Source: Silene latifolia
Taxonomy: Eukaryota > Streptophyta > Magnoliopsida > Caryophyllales > Caryophyllaceae
DNA: 64,000 nt
Assembly: GCF_048544455.1 (NCBI RefSeq)
Contig: NC_133526.1
Span: forward strand, 3,550,001-3,614,000
Direction: 5' to 3'
Position numbers and translations under genes: made by a program. Shown piece by piece: positions 23,019 to 35,600 of this stretch. Numbering within the stretch: position 1 is the stretch's first letter; the number at the start of each line of letters is the position of its first letter. Under the pieces are notes generated by a model. It was given only the letters and a program-made list of their open reading frames with translations, had not been told where the DNA came from and made no database searches.

Positions 23019-23200
23019 GTTATTCTATCCTATGCCCACTAGGCATAGGATAATAAACCAAAAATAGAAAGTATTAAATGATATTTTCATGGGAAATTGT
23101 AATATCTCATCACTTTTAATTTTCTTCACAAAAAATACATTTAATACTTTCCTATTTTAGCTTCTTATCCTATGCCCTAGTGGGCATAGGATAGAAAAAC
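23019..23200. mobile_element. Foldback MITE whose arms are themselves palindromic
   Basis: Left arm ctatcctatgcccactaggc and right arm cctagtgggcataggatag are inverted copies, continuing inward with aatagaaagtattaaatg facing catttaatactttcctatt. Each arm also holds its own palindrome (tatcctatgccca..tgggcataggata). The element is about 180 bp and non-coding. Target duplication is not clear. Confidence 0.65.
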
Positions 23201-23658
23201 CGTTCATTTAATTGCAATTGTTCTATTTACGCATTGAAAACCGATTACAAATTCTCTTCCCTTGGGTTCGACCCTACTTTCCACTCTATTGATAATTAGT
23301 GAGGTTATAAATAGTTAATTTAATCGTTTTAATAGCGATGTTTTTAATGAATCGGTGATATCTTGGCCGTCATGAGCTTCTCACACAAGTGAAACCTATT
23401 GTACTTCTACTCGGTTTCGGGTTACAAAATCGGTATTTAATTGCTACAATCGCCCCACTATTTGATTAGGTAAGCCATGAACGAATGAAAAGAAAGCAAA
23501 GTCTCCAACTTTCTCTTGAACCTTCCTGTAATCCTGTTATTAATAACTCACTTTCCCCCCAATTACTTGCTTATAAATCAATCTAATCAAATCAATTTTA
23601 ACCTAATTTTCATCATTATTCAATTCAATCCCAGAAACAACAATTCAACACAAAAGAC
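23201..23658. other. Upstream region of the UFD1/zinc-finger gene
   Basis: No separate gene seen. The last 150 bases are rich in A, C and T and probably include the 5' UTR of the gene that starts at 23659. Confidence 0.4.
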
Positions 23659-26600
23659 ATGGATTTCGAGCTACGAAGAGCGAGGGAAAAGCTATTAAAA
23701 GAACAAAAAGAGAGAAAAGAAAGAGCAAAATTGAAACTTGATCGTGAAAATAAAGCTAAAATTGAAGCTTCTCGTATACGTCAAGCTGTTGAATCTGCTC
23801 AACGTATTCGTCGTATCGATGCCGCCGAAGCTCAAGCTAAGGTTTCATCTTTTTGCTCTAATTTTTGTTGTTAGTTTGATTTGTAATTGAGTTTTTTTAA
23901 TTTTGTTAATTGAATTGGGCAGTTTTTGTTTTGGCATTTTTATTTGATAGTTTGATCAAGCTAAAGATTGTTTTTGTTGCTCTAATTGTTGCTCTTTTGA
24001 TTTGTAATTAGGTTGTTTTGTTACGTTAATTGGGTTGTTATATTGGGTTGTTTTTGTTTTGGCATTTGTGATTTGATAAATTGATCAAGTTTAGGGTTTT
24101 GTTGTTGCCCTAATTGTTATTCTTTTGATTTGCAATTGGGTTGTTTTATTTTGTTAATTGATTTTGTATTGGCATTTGTGATTTGGTATTTGTTGTCGGA
24201 TTTTTGGGATGTTGAATTGTTGATTGAGATGAAGATTGGAAGCAAAATGGGGTTGTGGGATTGTAGGAATATGTGAATTATTTCGTCTATCCCATTCATT
24301 TGTTTACCTTTAATTGAAATCCGTGTAGAAAAGGAAGTATAGATAAGCACTTGACTGGGACGCTGTGAGTAATTAGATGGCAATGCTCTAAAGGAGTGAT
24401 CTTTTTACGCTACGAATTAATTTAGGGAATTAATCATAAGATGTTAATCAAAGAACTGAAGTGGGGATTAGTATCAAGAAGGTGAAGTGATTGATTAAGG
24501 TATATTTTTAAGGAAGTTTATGGTTGGGCCGTTAGGAGAAACTTATCGCAAATATGGGACTTTAAGGTGGTGATAGTGGTGGTGGTAGTAATTTGACTCT
24601 AGATCTCTTGAATGAAAGAACCGTGTTTTGTAAGTGAGCAAGACTTAAATTGTAACATGTTGATTGAGAAATGAAGTATGGATTACATTTTAAGGTGTGT
24701 TATGTTGAAAAAGGTTTAGCCTTCTCTTGTTCGGTGTAGGATTAGCTGATTGATAGAATGGCATGGCTATTTTAGTGGATGAATTTGATTCGGGAAGGAA
24801 GAATGGTTCAGGCGCTCAGCCTTTGGTTATTAAGATATGATCTTTAGTGTGGTACAGCTAGCTTTAATGGATGAATTTGATTTGGGAAGGAAGAACGGTT
24901 CAGGCTCTCCGCCTTTGCTTGTTCAAGATATGATCTTTAGAGTGGTATAGCTAGCTTTAATGGTTGAATTAGACAGGAGAAGGAAGAGTGGTTTAGCTCT
25001 TTCTTGTTTAGAATATCATCTTTGAGTGTGTTATAACTAGCATGGCAGTTTTAATGGAAGAATTAGAGTTGAGAAGAAAGAGTGATAGGTTAACGGAAAT
25101 TTTCAGCGTTGATGTGTTTGTTAGAGAGGTAGTTTGAAACTTTGGCTTGAATGAGGAAGTGAGGGACTTTAAAATCAGAGTAATAAGGGATTGTGATCAG
25201 GCGTAATTGGCGATTTCCTCTTTATTGCTTAACGATGATGGTCTTCAGGAAAAACTTAATCATGTAATAAGGGAGTACATGATTAAGTATATGGTTGAAA
25301 CTAGGTGGAATTTCGGCTTAACATGATAGTTGCACAAATGAAACAAATTCTTGAGGTGGTTTGTATAACGTACTGATTTTTGCGTAGACTGTGATAGCAG
25401 TGTCTCTTCAAGTCATAGCCTTCTTGTGTGTTATTGATGTTGTTAGCATGGCAATGTGGGTAAGGAAACAGTAGCTTTTACCTAACCACAGTTGCGACCT
25501 CACACAAATCTCCTCTCTTACAACTTTTTTTAGTCGAGGCCTTGCTGGGCTGACAAAATAGTCAAGAAGGGAGGACATGAAGTTTCCACAAGCATGTTCA
25601 AAATGTCGTTCGGATAAGTTTGAGACTTGGCTTTCTAAACACGCAACAGGATAATATTCAGGGTCTATTCGTTGTTCTTCTTCTACGGCTCTTTAATGGG
25701 CATATGGTTCTTATGTCATTCCTGTTTACATGGGGTTTAGCCTAATTGATTTGCAAACATGCCACACTTGCACATTATTGAAATAAGTTTTCTAGAGTTG
25801 GAAAAAACTCAAAAAGCGAATGAGAGAGAGGACTCTGATAATTGTGAGATTCGGTTATAGAAACTATATGTTTGTTTTGACTTAGCAGACTTTGTGTAGT
25901 GTCTGTTGAGTGCACGTTTGGTGTAGGTATCTGTAGTTCCCTGTAAGATAATAATTAACACCTACATGAAATTTCTGACAGGCAGATCAACAGATGGCAG
26001 AAAGTCTTCTTTCTGGAGGAGGAATCATGTTTTCTCGGGTCTTAGAAGCTGTACCTTTTCCTGGTGTTGGAGATAAGATCAAGTTACCGCCAACTTGTTT
26101 TACTGAATTGTCTGATCAAGGTGCTTTTGACAAAGGACCTGTGTACTTCCGTTTATCCATCGCTGGGCAAGAACGTACATCTGACACCGCTAGTGTAAGT
26201 GAGGGCCACGGAGTGACTCATTCAGGCGTACTGGAATTCACAGCAGAAGAAGGACGTGTTGCCCTTCCACCACATGTATGGAACAACCTACTCTCGTCAG
26301 AAACGCCAATGACTCCGATGATTGAGGTTCAGTATGTCCGTTTGCCAAAAGGATCTTATGCAAAACTTCAGTCAGATGAGGTTGCCTTTTTGGAAGTACC
26401 AAATCATAAGGCTGTCCTTGAAACGACCCTTCGTCAACATGCTACCCTTTCTCAGGAGGATACAATCATGGTCAAACACGGAGAGCTTACGTTCAAGTTA
26501 CATGTCCTCGAACTAAAACCCTCGTCCAGTGTTTCTGTCCTAGAGACAGATATTGAGGTTGATATTGTCAATCCATTTTCAACCTCAGACATAAATAAAC

Positions 26601-27660
26601 AAACCGTTCTGAAGCCGCTCACGTTTGGATCATCAGAATCTGGGACCGTTGAGGAAGGGCAATATATGTACTACAAATTCACTCTCGGAAATGATGCTTG
26701 GAATATAATCTCTTCTCATGATGCTAAACTAGAAGTGAAGCTAGATGTTGACACAGGTTCAGGAGATACTGATCTTTACATGTCAAAGCATCCATTGCTT
26801 TATCCCACAAACCATCAGCATCAGTGGTCCTCACATGATGTGGGCTCCAAGACGTTGATACTTAGTTCGCGGGATCAGAATCTGGAAGAGGCCACTTTTA
26901 GTATTGGAGTTTATGGGTTCAAAGGGATATCAAAGTACACAATATCAGTAAATATTCAGGATAACTCCACTCGTGGCCAGCAAGCTGGTCTGTCTTCATC
27001 AGCCCTTGATGCAGATACACTGGAATGCGGGAATTGCAAGCATTTCATACCTAGTAGAAGTATAGCTTTGCATGAAGCCTATTGTCGTAGACACAATGTC
27101 ATATGTCAGCATGCAGGTTGTGGAGTCGTTCTCCGAGTGGAGAATGCCAAAAACCATGTGCATTGCAGTCGATGTGGGAAGGCCTTTCAGCAGGCAGAGA
27201 TGGAGAAGCACATGAAAGTGTTCCATGAACCCATCCATTGTTCATGTGGAGTAGTTCTCGAGAAAGAGGAAATGGTAAATATAAACTATAAAATCTAGTT
27301 TCCTTTCAGTGTGTGATGCGTGTATATTTATCGTGATTTTGTTTTTATATTGTGTACTTGTGGCTAGTTTATTTCACTTTTAACTTTTCGGCTTTCAGCC
27401 CTGGTTTTTTAAGATATGTTCTAATTTTTCAGGTCCAACATCAGTCTACAATATGCCCAATGCGTATGATAACATGCCGGTTTTGTGGAGATATAGTCCA
27501 AGCTGGGAGTTCACCTATGGACATGCGAGATCATTTAAGAGGACTTTCGGAGCATGAGAGCTTATGTGGTTCCAGAACTGCCCCGTGTGATTCTTGTGGG
27601 CGTTCCGTCATGTTGAAAGAGATGGACATTCACCGGATTGCTGTTCACCCAAACAACTGA
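23659..27660 (+). CDS. UFD1-domain and TRAF-type zinc-finger protein (PRLI-interacting factor K-like)
   Basis: Three exons with GT-AG borders and phase-0 joins: 23659-23841, 25982-27274 and 27433-27660, giving 567 aa. Residues 1-61 are a charged coiled coil (ELRRAREKLLKEQKERKERA). A UFD1 N-terminal-type domain follows (KIKLPPTCFTELSDQGAFDKGPVYF), as in the substrate-binding subunit of the CDC48-UFD1-NPL4 unfoldase. The C-terminus is a run of Cys/His fingers (CGNCKHFIPSRSIALHEAYC, CRFCGDIV, CDSCGRSV). The architecture and length match Arabidopsis At4g15420, known as UFD1 family or PRLI-interacting factor K. A role in ubiquitin-dependent degradation is inferred from the domains. The first intron is 2.1 kb and carries tandem repeats. 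Frames are open throughout; it looks functional. The start ATG begins the conserved coiled coil. Confidence 0.9.
23872..24190. repeat. About 125-bp tandem repeat in intron 1 of the UFD1-like gene
   Basis: Units begin near 23874, 23996 and 24123 with tttgatttgtaattg or a close variant, followed by T-rich DNA, ttggcatttgtgatttg and gatcaag. There are about three diverged copies with periods of 122 and 127 bases. Confidence 0.65.
24279..24363. mobile_element. Possible short Stowaway-like MITE in intron
   Basis: The left end cgtctatcccattcatttgt faces a right end whose reverse complement reads cgtcccagtcaagtgcttat. It lies within intron 1. The inverted repeat is imperfect and no clear TA duplication is seen. 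Confidence 0.3.
24740..25090. repeat. About 93-bp tandem repeat in intron 1 of the UFD1-like gene
   Basis: Units with ggatgaatttgattygggaa start near 24777, 24869, 24962 and 25056, with period 92-94 bases and increasing decay to the right. They lie in the long first intron and are non-coding. Confidence 0.75.
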
Positions 27661-28581
27661 AGATTCTGTTCTTATCAATTCTCATCCAACATTCTATTTA
27701 TTCTGGAAGCTGGAAATTGTCTGTTCCGAGTTCCAACAAACGATCCATCTTTGTGGCAAGGAAGACCTAATTGAATGGAAGTATATACGATTTTGGAAAA
27801 TGATCATGGGGGTTAGTTTATTACCTTGTTGGATTGGGCGAGGATGTTCTTTGTGAATTGTATCATGATTTTCATCATTTGAAGAAAATTGTACCATGAA
27901 TTTGTGGCGACTGTTGGCCCGATTTTATATAATTGGGGATATTCAGGCATTCAGCTATACTGGTTTGTCATTGAAACTGTACGCTTAAACTCTTCATTTT
28001 TTTTCATGTCATATAGCCTCTCTTCTTGCCTGGCATTTTGCGGTGAACGTTATTTCCCCCATCCCCCCGATTATTCTAAAAGTGTGTACCCGACTGGTAT
28101 TCAACCCAACCCCGATAAAATACCTCTATTTCTAGAAGCTTTCATTTAAAAGATGTTGATACTTGAAAATAAAGAAATTAAAAGTCACTCTGTATTCAGC
28201 GGTTAACGACTTATACTGTTTAAAATATTCTCGATTCTACACGAGTAACACGACCCATATTTTTATAACAAATTTCAATTTGTGCCCATTTTCTCAAGTA
28301 GTCAACTTTTTTATTTAAAAAAAAATTCCAGCTCTAATAAGTTGACCTTGACTTAAATATCCAAATGCGTTGACCTTATAACTTGTAAAGCTGGAAGTCG
28401 TCGTCTTACATAATTTTAGTCTTAATTTTGTTGAATGTGAACATCTGTTGATCTTGCATATTGCTGATTTTTTTGTATACATCTTGAGGGGTTAACATAT
28501 AGTATATTGATATTACACCTTACACTCGACCAAAGTGAAGTGTCGGGGTAACATAGTCTGAGATAGATAAGCAAGGAGAAA
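27661..28581. other. 3' UTR of the UFD1-like gene and spacer
   Basis: The 3' UTR of the UFD1-like gene probably covers the first few hundred bases. The rest, to the start of the G-protein gene, is AT-rich with no gene seen. No N-terminal coding part of an extra-large G protein is recognisable here, and stops lie in frame just before 28582. Confidence 0.45.
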
Positions 28582-31500
28582 ATGAAGAATAAATCATGGG
28601 TTTGCTATGATGGATGTGGGAAAGGAAAGTGGGAAGTGAAGGAGAGTTGTGTGGTTTGTGATTCCAAGTATTCTAGTAATTGTGTGATTGGAGCTATGGG
28701 GTGTACGTCGGAAGGGCGTAAATGTGTAGGGTGCATTGGTAAGCGTATTGATGAATCAAAGAGAACAAAGCTTGGAAAGAGTTCCAGGGCTGGGGCACTG
28801 TCTAGGGTGTTGAGTCCTCTTGAGGTTAAGCAGGTTATGAAAGCCGAGAGGGAATGTGTCGTTAATCAACTTCAACCTGAGCAATTAGTCGTGAATGGAT
28901 TCCCGTTAAAGCCGGAGGAAATGGGTGCGTTGCTTGGGTGTCGGTTACCTCCTGGGAAACTTAAGGCCGGGGAGTATTGGTATGACAAAGAGACAGGTTT
29001 CTGGGGAAAGGTCAGTTTATAATTCATCAGTTTGCTTTTGGCATTGAATTTTGTGTCGTCAACAAGTTACGAGGAAACTGACTGAGCGCTTTGTTTGGTG
29101 TCGCAGGTGGGAGCGAAACCTGATAGAATTATAAGTTCATATTTAAACTTCACTGGGAGGCTAAGCTCTGATGCAAGCAGAGGAAAGACTGGAGTTTATA
29201 TTAACGGCCGTGAAATTACGAAGCTTGAGCTGATAGTACTTAAGGTCAGGTTCTGTAATATAGCGCGTGCATTTTTCAAGGCATATGACATCGTATCAAT
29301 CCAAAGATGCGTTGTGTTGGCTTTCCGGCTTACTGTTTCTTGTATACTCCGTATTTGTTACAAAAAATTCTTCGATCTGGTTTACATCTATAGCCACCTG
29401 CAATTAACAGTTAAAAAGTTTTTTTGGTAATTAATTTTTAGATAGCAAATGTGCCGTGTCCTCGTGATACTCATTTATGGGTTTACGATGATGGCCGCTA
29501 TGAGGAAGAAGCTAACTGTAAAGCCAAGCCAAATCCCTGGAAGAAGGTATGCATCAACATTTTGCTGGTTTCATGGTTCAACAATTCCGCATCATCTCTG
29601 TCAAACACTCTTAAACTAAAGTGCTCTACTGTAGGTTTCAACTCGTCTTGTTTGCGCATTGTTTTCTTTGCCTGTGCCCCAAGGTCAACCACACGGAAGT
29701 AGAGATGAGGCATGCAAAGATTCCGTGGTTCAGAAGTTTGTTGAACAAAGAAGAATTCCGAAGCTTATCCTCCTCGGACTGGAGGGTTCTGGTACCAGCA
29801 CAATCTTTAAACAGGTATTTTTGCTGATGCTTATTCTTCTGCTAAAGATGTTTTCTATGTTCACTGCTTTAATGTAAACTTTGTATGACAGGCGAAGTTT
29901 TTGTACGGAAACAGGTTTACAGCAGAAGAGCTGCAGGATATCAAACTTATGATTCAAAACAATATGTATAAATATTTACGAATCTTACTAGATGCCAGAG
30001 AACGGTTTGAGAAGGAAGACATAGTAGGGGCAGGCAACAAAAGTTCTGAAGCCGGTAATCGAGTTGCTTAATTCGTCTTATGACTGTTGGTGCTCTTGGC
30101 ATAATCATTTGTCACATACTTTATTTCGTACATATGTAGACGGGAATTCAGAGTTGGAGTCCACTCGGACAAGGCAGAGCATTTACTCAATCAACCAGAG
30201 GCTTAAGCATTTCTCTAACTGGCAACCGGACACTGCTGCAGCGGGTGATTTGGATGCATTCTTGCTGGCTGCCACTGACACAAGGGAGTTTCTCCTTCAA
30301 TTGAAAAAGTGTGGAGCGATCCTGCTATACAGGAGACATATAAGAGAAAGGATGAGATTCATTCCCTTCCCGATGTTGCTGAATACTTTCTAAACCAGGT
30401 ATCTGCTAGAAAGGGAATTTTATCATTGTTGGAGTGCTATGTGATCAGGAATGTGGGTCGTAAGTGCCAGATTCGACTGTTTTAATTAGCCGAATCCTGC
30501 ATTTAGGGGTGTTCACCAGTCTAGAACCGGTCCGGACCGCAATGACCCGCGGACTGGACAACCCCATATCCTAAACCCGGAGACCGGACCGGTTAGGTGG
30601 GAACCCGGACCAGACCGGACCGGAACCCTTTAGGTCCGTTTTTTCCAAGTTTGGACCGGACCGGTTCTATTTTTAAAGGTAATTTAAGGTGATTTTTTTG
30701 TTTGGACCGGAGACCGGTCACAATATTTCTATGGACCCGGAGACCGGACCGGATTGTATTCGGCCCAGACCGGACCGGACCCGCCCATCCGGGTCGGTCC
30801 GGTCTACTTCATGTGCAGGCGTGCAGCCCTTCCTGCATTACTGATTAGAATGTGAACACTCAACTCCTGTTTCTTCTTGCTCACTACAGGCTGTTGAGGT
30901 GTTCAGGAATGAATATGTACCTTCAGAGATGGACATATTGTATGCAGAAGCACTAGAACTGTTAACCCAAGATAACGGGTTTCTGAAATTTTCCCATGAA
31001 GATCATAGCCCAATGTCCGATCCCAACACTAAAAATCCAGATGCGTTTCCATCATCGACCAAGTAAATATCCTTTTTCTTCTCCGGGTAATTGATTACAG
31101 TTTGCTAAATTAAGATTACTCTTAATTTTTTGAGTCTTCGGACATTGGCAACCTCCTGCCAAAGTACCCAAGTACACTGTACTACTTCCTTCGTCCTTTT
31201 TTAACTTCTTCAGGCTGTTCATCTTCCAGTTAACCCCTACTTCATGCAGGTATCAGTTAATCAGGTTAACTGCAGAGGTAATGAGCAAAGGGTCTGATTG
31301 TAAGTTGGTGGAGATTTCCGAAGACGTACAAGCTGTAGTCTTCTGCGTTGCTCTGAGTGACTATGACCAAGAACGGATTGCTCCAGGAAGTGAGACCCTC
31401 GGAAACAAGCTGATGCAAAGCAAAGAGTTATTCAAGAAGATGATCAGTAACCCAATCTTCCAGGATGTCCCTTGTGTACTTTTACTGAACAAGTATGACC

Positions 31501-31793
31501 TTTTCGAGGAGAAATTAAGACGGGTGCCCTGTACGACATGTGAATGGTTTAGCGATTTCTGCCCAATTGGATATAATTGTACTGACCAGTTTTTAGCTAC
31601 CCAAGGTTACCTTCACATAGCTACGAAGTTCAGGGAGGTCTATACTTCGATTACAAGTATGAAGCTCTTTGTATGGCAATCAAATGCAAGGGATCGTGTG
31701 AATGTCGATGAGGCGTTTAAGTACGTAAGGGAGGTTCTCAAAAGAGACGGAAAAAACGAAGGGGACTTGTGTGATAGTGCTCAAGAAGAGTGA
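28582..31793 (+). pseudogene. Extra-large G-protein alpha (XLG)-like gene, N-terminally short, one frameshift
   Basis: Eight exons with GT-AG borders: 28582-29010, 29107-29244, 29442-29546, 29635-29814, 29892-30054, 30140-30398, 30890-31062 and 31250-31793. The product carries the XLG cysteine-rich region ([20 protein letters not shown]...CVGCIG), then a G-alpha-like part with [14 protein letters not shown] (P-loop), FSNWQPD and LLNKYD. Plant XLGs act with G-beta-gamma at membrane and nucleus in immunity and development. They usually exceed 800 aa; the part before the Cys-rich region is missing and in-frame stops precede the ATG. Exon 6 is one base short of keeping frame: near 30290-30293 the reading shifts between TREF and [18 protein letters not shown], truncating the product unless this is a sequencing error. 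Otherwise splice sites are intact. It may be a recent pseudogene or a truncated paralogue. Confidence 0.8.
30504..30831. mobile_element. hAT MITE in an XLG intron
   Basis: The 8-bp cctgcatt flanks both sides (30496-30503 and 30832-30839). The left end taggggtgttcac and the reverse complement of the right end aagggctgcac are short imperfect inverted repeats. The body is dense in ccggaccgg/ggtccgg repeats. It is 328 bp, non-coding, and lies inside the sixth intron of the XLG-like gene, leaving the splice sites intact. Confidence 0.82.
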
Positions 31794-32699
31794 ACCGATT
31801 GGATGCAACTCGCTGCCCAAAAAAGATTGGATGCAACTGTTGTGCATGTGACTGGAAAACTGCGACTGTGCATAGTGTCGCAGAGGAAAATATTTTATGA
31901 TAAAATGGTCACTTTTTTCTGTCGTCGCATCATATAACAGTCGATTACAAAACCTACACGTAATTGTAAATAATGCTTGAAAGACTCGCCTGTCCAGAGT
32001 TTTAATCTTGATCTACTTCCTGAAGTTTGTTTTCTAATAGGCAGATTCACAGTTCAGTTTGCTTAAAATTAAAATTATCGTCAATGTTTTTTTTTTTTTT
32101 TGGGTTTTTTCTACTGTCTCGTCATGTTTTTCCGAATTCTAAGATAAGATCTGCTCTTCAATTTATCAAAATAATGCAAGGTACTCCTGAACTTAATAAA
32201 AAGTCCTTCGTGTACCTTAAGAATCCCGAATTATGATAATTTGGTATTTTTGGAACTAATCATAAAATACACGGGCATATTCGAAGCTTTTTTTAAAAAA
32301 AAAAAAAACAAGGCTATATGTTAGAATTCGGACATTAAACACGCAGTACCGCTAATTCATACATTGGAACAACACTATTTTGAAGCCACATGACAAAGGG
32401 AGTCTTGAAACCGATAACATTTGTCTCGCACAGTTGCCCCGTGACTGAAAATAAGGCAACTCAGTCGATAATTTAGACAATTGAATGAACTATATATCGA
32501 ATATTTATTAAGAAAGAAAATTGGCCTTCACCTAGAAGACGCAGCGGCTGAAAACTCCTAGTTTCCTTGATTTTACACTACCTAGAGAAGGAATATTCAT
32601 TGAAATGGACTAAGATAGGAGGCTGAAAATAAATCGGGAAGAGATCGAAGAAAGGCTACATTCCCAGTTACAGTACCGCGTAAAACAAATATAAGAATA
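31794..32699. other. Convergent 3' regions of the XLG-like gene and CMT2
   Basis: The two genes end towards each other across about 900 bases. No further gene is seen. A T run lies at about 32086-32101 and an A run near 32290. Confidence 0.45.
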
Positions 32700-35600
32700 T
32701 CAGTTAGAATATGCAAACTTAGGAGGGAGAGTTAGAAGGGCTTCTTTGCCAGTAGCCTTCTGGGATGCCATGCCTAAAGCGTAACCTAACGCCTTTGCGA
32801 CTGGTATTGCCACTGCGTTTCCCACTTGCCGGTACCTGTTGCAAACGCACAATTCCTTTAGAATTTCAGATAATCACTAGATATCAGTTTCCACTTATGC
32901 TGGTGGGAACTCGAAGGTCTGTCCAAAGGTAGACTTCAAATGAATTGGTTTTCTTGAATGGTAGCACTATGACACAGTTTCCTAGGCTAACAAGTTTTTT
33001 TTGGTGAAGCAAAGCTGGGATAACTAACCCAAATAAACAAACCAAAACAGCAAGTTTTCTAGGCTAACAAGTTTTGAACTAGGCTCACGAGTATAACGTT
33101 TCAATAAATTTACCACCTAAATTAGTTGACATCTGCACAATACACATTACACATTACACATTTCTTGAAGACTGAAGCTCTAATCACAACCCACGTCCTG
33201 CACACCTCGGCCATTGGTTGACATAGAGTCATACTTTGTCTCATGACTCTCATCCATTTCTTAGGTAAATTTACCACCTAAACTAACCGGTATGTTAGTG
33301 TAATAATGGTGGGTCCACCAGTTACCAAGTAAGAAAATATATTAGGGCAAAATGTATTGAAACACAAAAAATTACGTAATTAGGGAAAGGACAAGACCGA
33401 TCAAATTGGAAAATTTTAAAAAAATGGCGTAGATAGGGTGTTTCTAAAGACTGAAGTTCTAATGTCAGGTACAATTAAGTTTGCAAACAGTTCGGCTACT
33501 CAAAACTGGGTACAACGAGAACAAAAAAAGCCTCGGAAGGAGAATATTTTGACTCAACTACTCCTAAAGTAGTCAAGCATGTTCAATTAAAACAAAATGC
33601 TCAGTGACAAAGGATAACATAGAGCTAGGGTGAATATCTCACCTTTGCTTGACTGTTCCCCATAAACGAAAACTGTCAGGAAATCCTTGGAGCCTTGCAC
33701 ATTCGCGTATAGTGAGAACTCTGTCTTGTTCGGGATGCAACAAGGCCTAAAATTCCCATCCATTACAAGTCTGGCCAACCAAATACTTCCTTTTTAATAA
33801 GAACTGCAGTAGAACAATACCTGACAGTGGCAGTTTGGAGCGGTTACAATCGTCGGCATAGTTTCATCCCACCAGAGTCTTGCAAATGGTCTGCAAGTAA
33901 AGCCAATTTTTTAACATGGATTTCGGGAGGAAATTTCTAAATATTCAACAGTCAGACAAGTCACCTTTTAGATTTGCCCTGCTCGAAAGTTAAGGCATAC
34001 TCTGGAACCTGCAGTAAACCAAGAGTATCAAACTGTAAATGACTTTCTGCTAGCTAGTACCTAAACTAACTTTCAGATGACAACATTCACGAATTCTCGT
34101 TTGCAGTAGGTTGTGTCCATTTACTTACCGCAATAGAATTTAGAAAGGCGAAAGCAAGTGGGGTTGTGGGCATACTGGAAGTAGATTACTTTGCCATCCT
34201 ATTAACTTCTAAGAGTGTGTCAAACAAAAAACTTATAAGAGAATCCAAAACATAGTGCAAGCGGGATTAACAACCAGTTTGGGAGTTTTGGTCAGTTAAG
34301 ATGAAAACCTTATTCAAAAAAAGATATGTATACAGCCTGTTGGAACGGAACAAAACGGAATGTCTATACAACGAGTAGGAGTGTTGGATAATTTCCATTA
34401 CATTGCTTCTCGCCTTCTCCTCATCACAATGGATATGGCCAATGAAACAAGATTAACGAGTGAAAGCAGACAGCAATTGTTTGGGGTGGCTACATGGGAA
34501 CAAACAGATATTGTTTTGGGTGGCTACCAAATACGAGTAGATATTTAGAAAAATTTGGTAATTACAGCCTATTATATACGGAGTATTCCAATTTTACAAA
34601 GAACAATCTATTAACAAAAAAAAATCAAAATATACTCCCTAATAAGTTCCTCAGTTCTTACAGATTACTACCGCAAGTGCTTTCCAGGTTAAAACAGACA
34701 AAGCTTGTACAAACATTGATCGGAAATCAGTGGGTAGAAATTTGTGAAATATAAAAAATGAACTTCCAAGATAGCAAATTTTATACTCCGCATTTTTTTA
34801 ATAGCAGGTAGGTAATACCAATTATTCCAAAATATTTATGCTGAAGCAATATAGTCCCATTTCATGTAAGAAGCTATGTACATACCATTGGTTTCCCTGA
34901 AGGCAAAAGCAGAGTTTTGAAAGATGGATCTCGTCGAACAACGTTGTCATCTCCCACAATTAGGCCAGGGAGGTCCCTGAAATTTGCTCCCTGCAAAACT
35001 ACTGCATAAAAGAACTACCCAAGGACATTCAAAAATATCTTGCAATTACGCTTAAGGGAACATACCTTTTTTTGAGGAATCTTACAAACTCTAATGTAAT
35101 CATCCTCAAATAACTGAAAGGGTCGATGATCATACAATACAGGTTCTTCAGATTTTGATGTACAGCCTGTCATTTTTATAAACACAAGATATAGTAAGAA
35201 CTAAGAAGATATCATGGGGTATTTTATTTCTAAAAGTACAATTTCATAAACAGGCCACCAATAGAAAAACATTAAGTCGTTAATTATATTTGATGAATGA
35301 AAGAGAAAAAAAAAATCAAATATCGCATCAAATAATGAAAATATGACTGCAAATTACCGCAATTATTTGATCGTATATACTTCTGGAACTCAGTTTCTGG
35401 AGGTCTTCTATATGGCATCTCATCCAGATTTTGGAAGTTTGTTACCTAAGAAATACGATTTATGTCAAAAATCTAACCTTCAGTATCCAGGCTGATGTAA
35501 AAGTGATCAGGAAAAAAATTATCGAGTACAGTGTTGCACTAGAAGTGGAATTGAGTCAACTCACCACAGGGAGATCGGAGATGGCATCACCTAGTAAGAC

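Noticed and set aside
22280-23450. Possible solo LTR
   Set aside because: TATA-like sequence and ttcgaccctac are suggestive, but no TG...CA ends with a target duplication could be matched.
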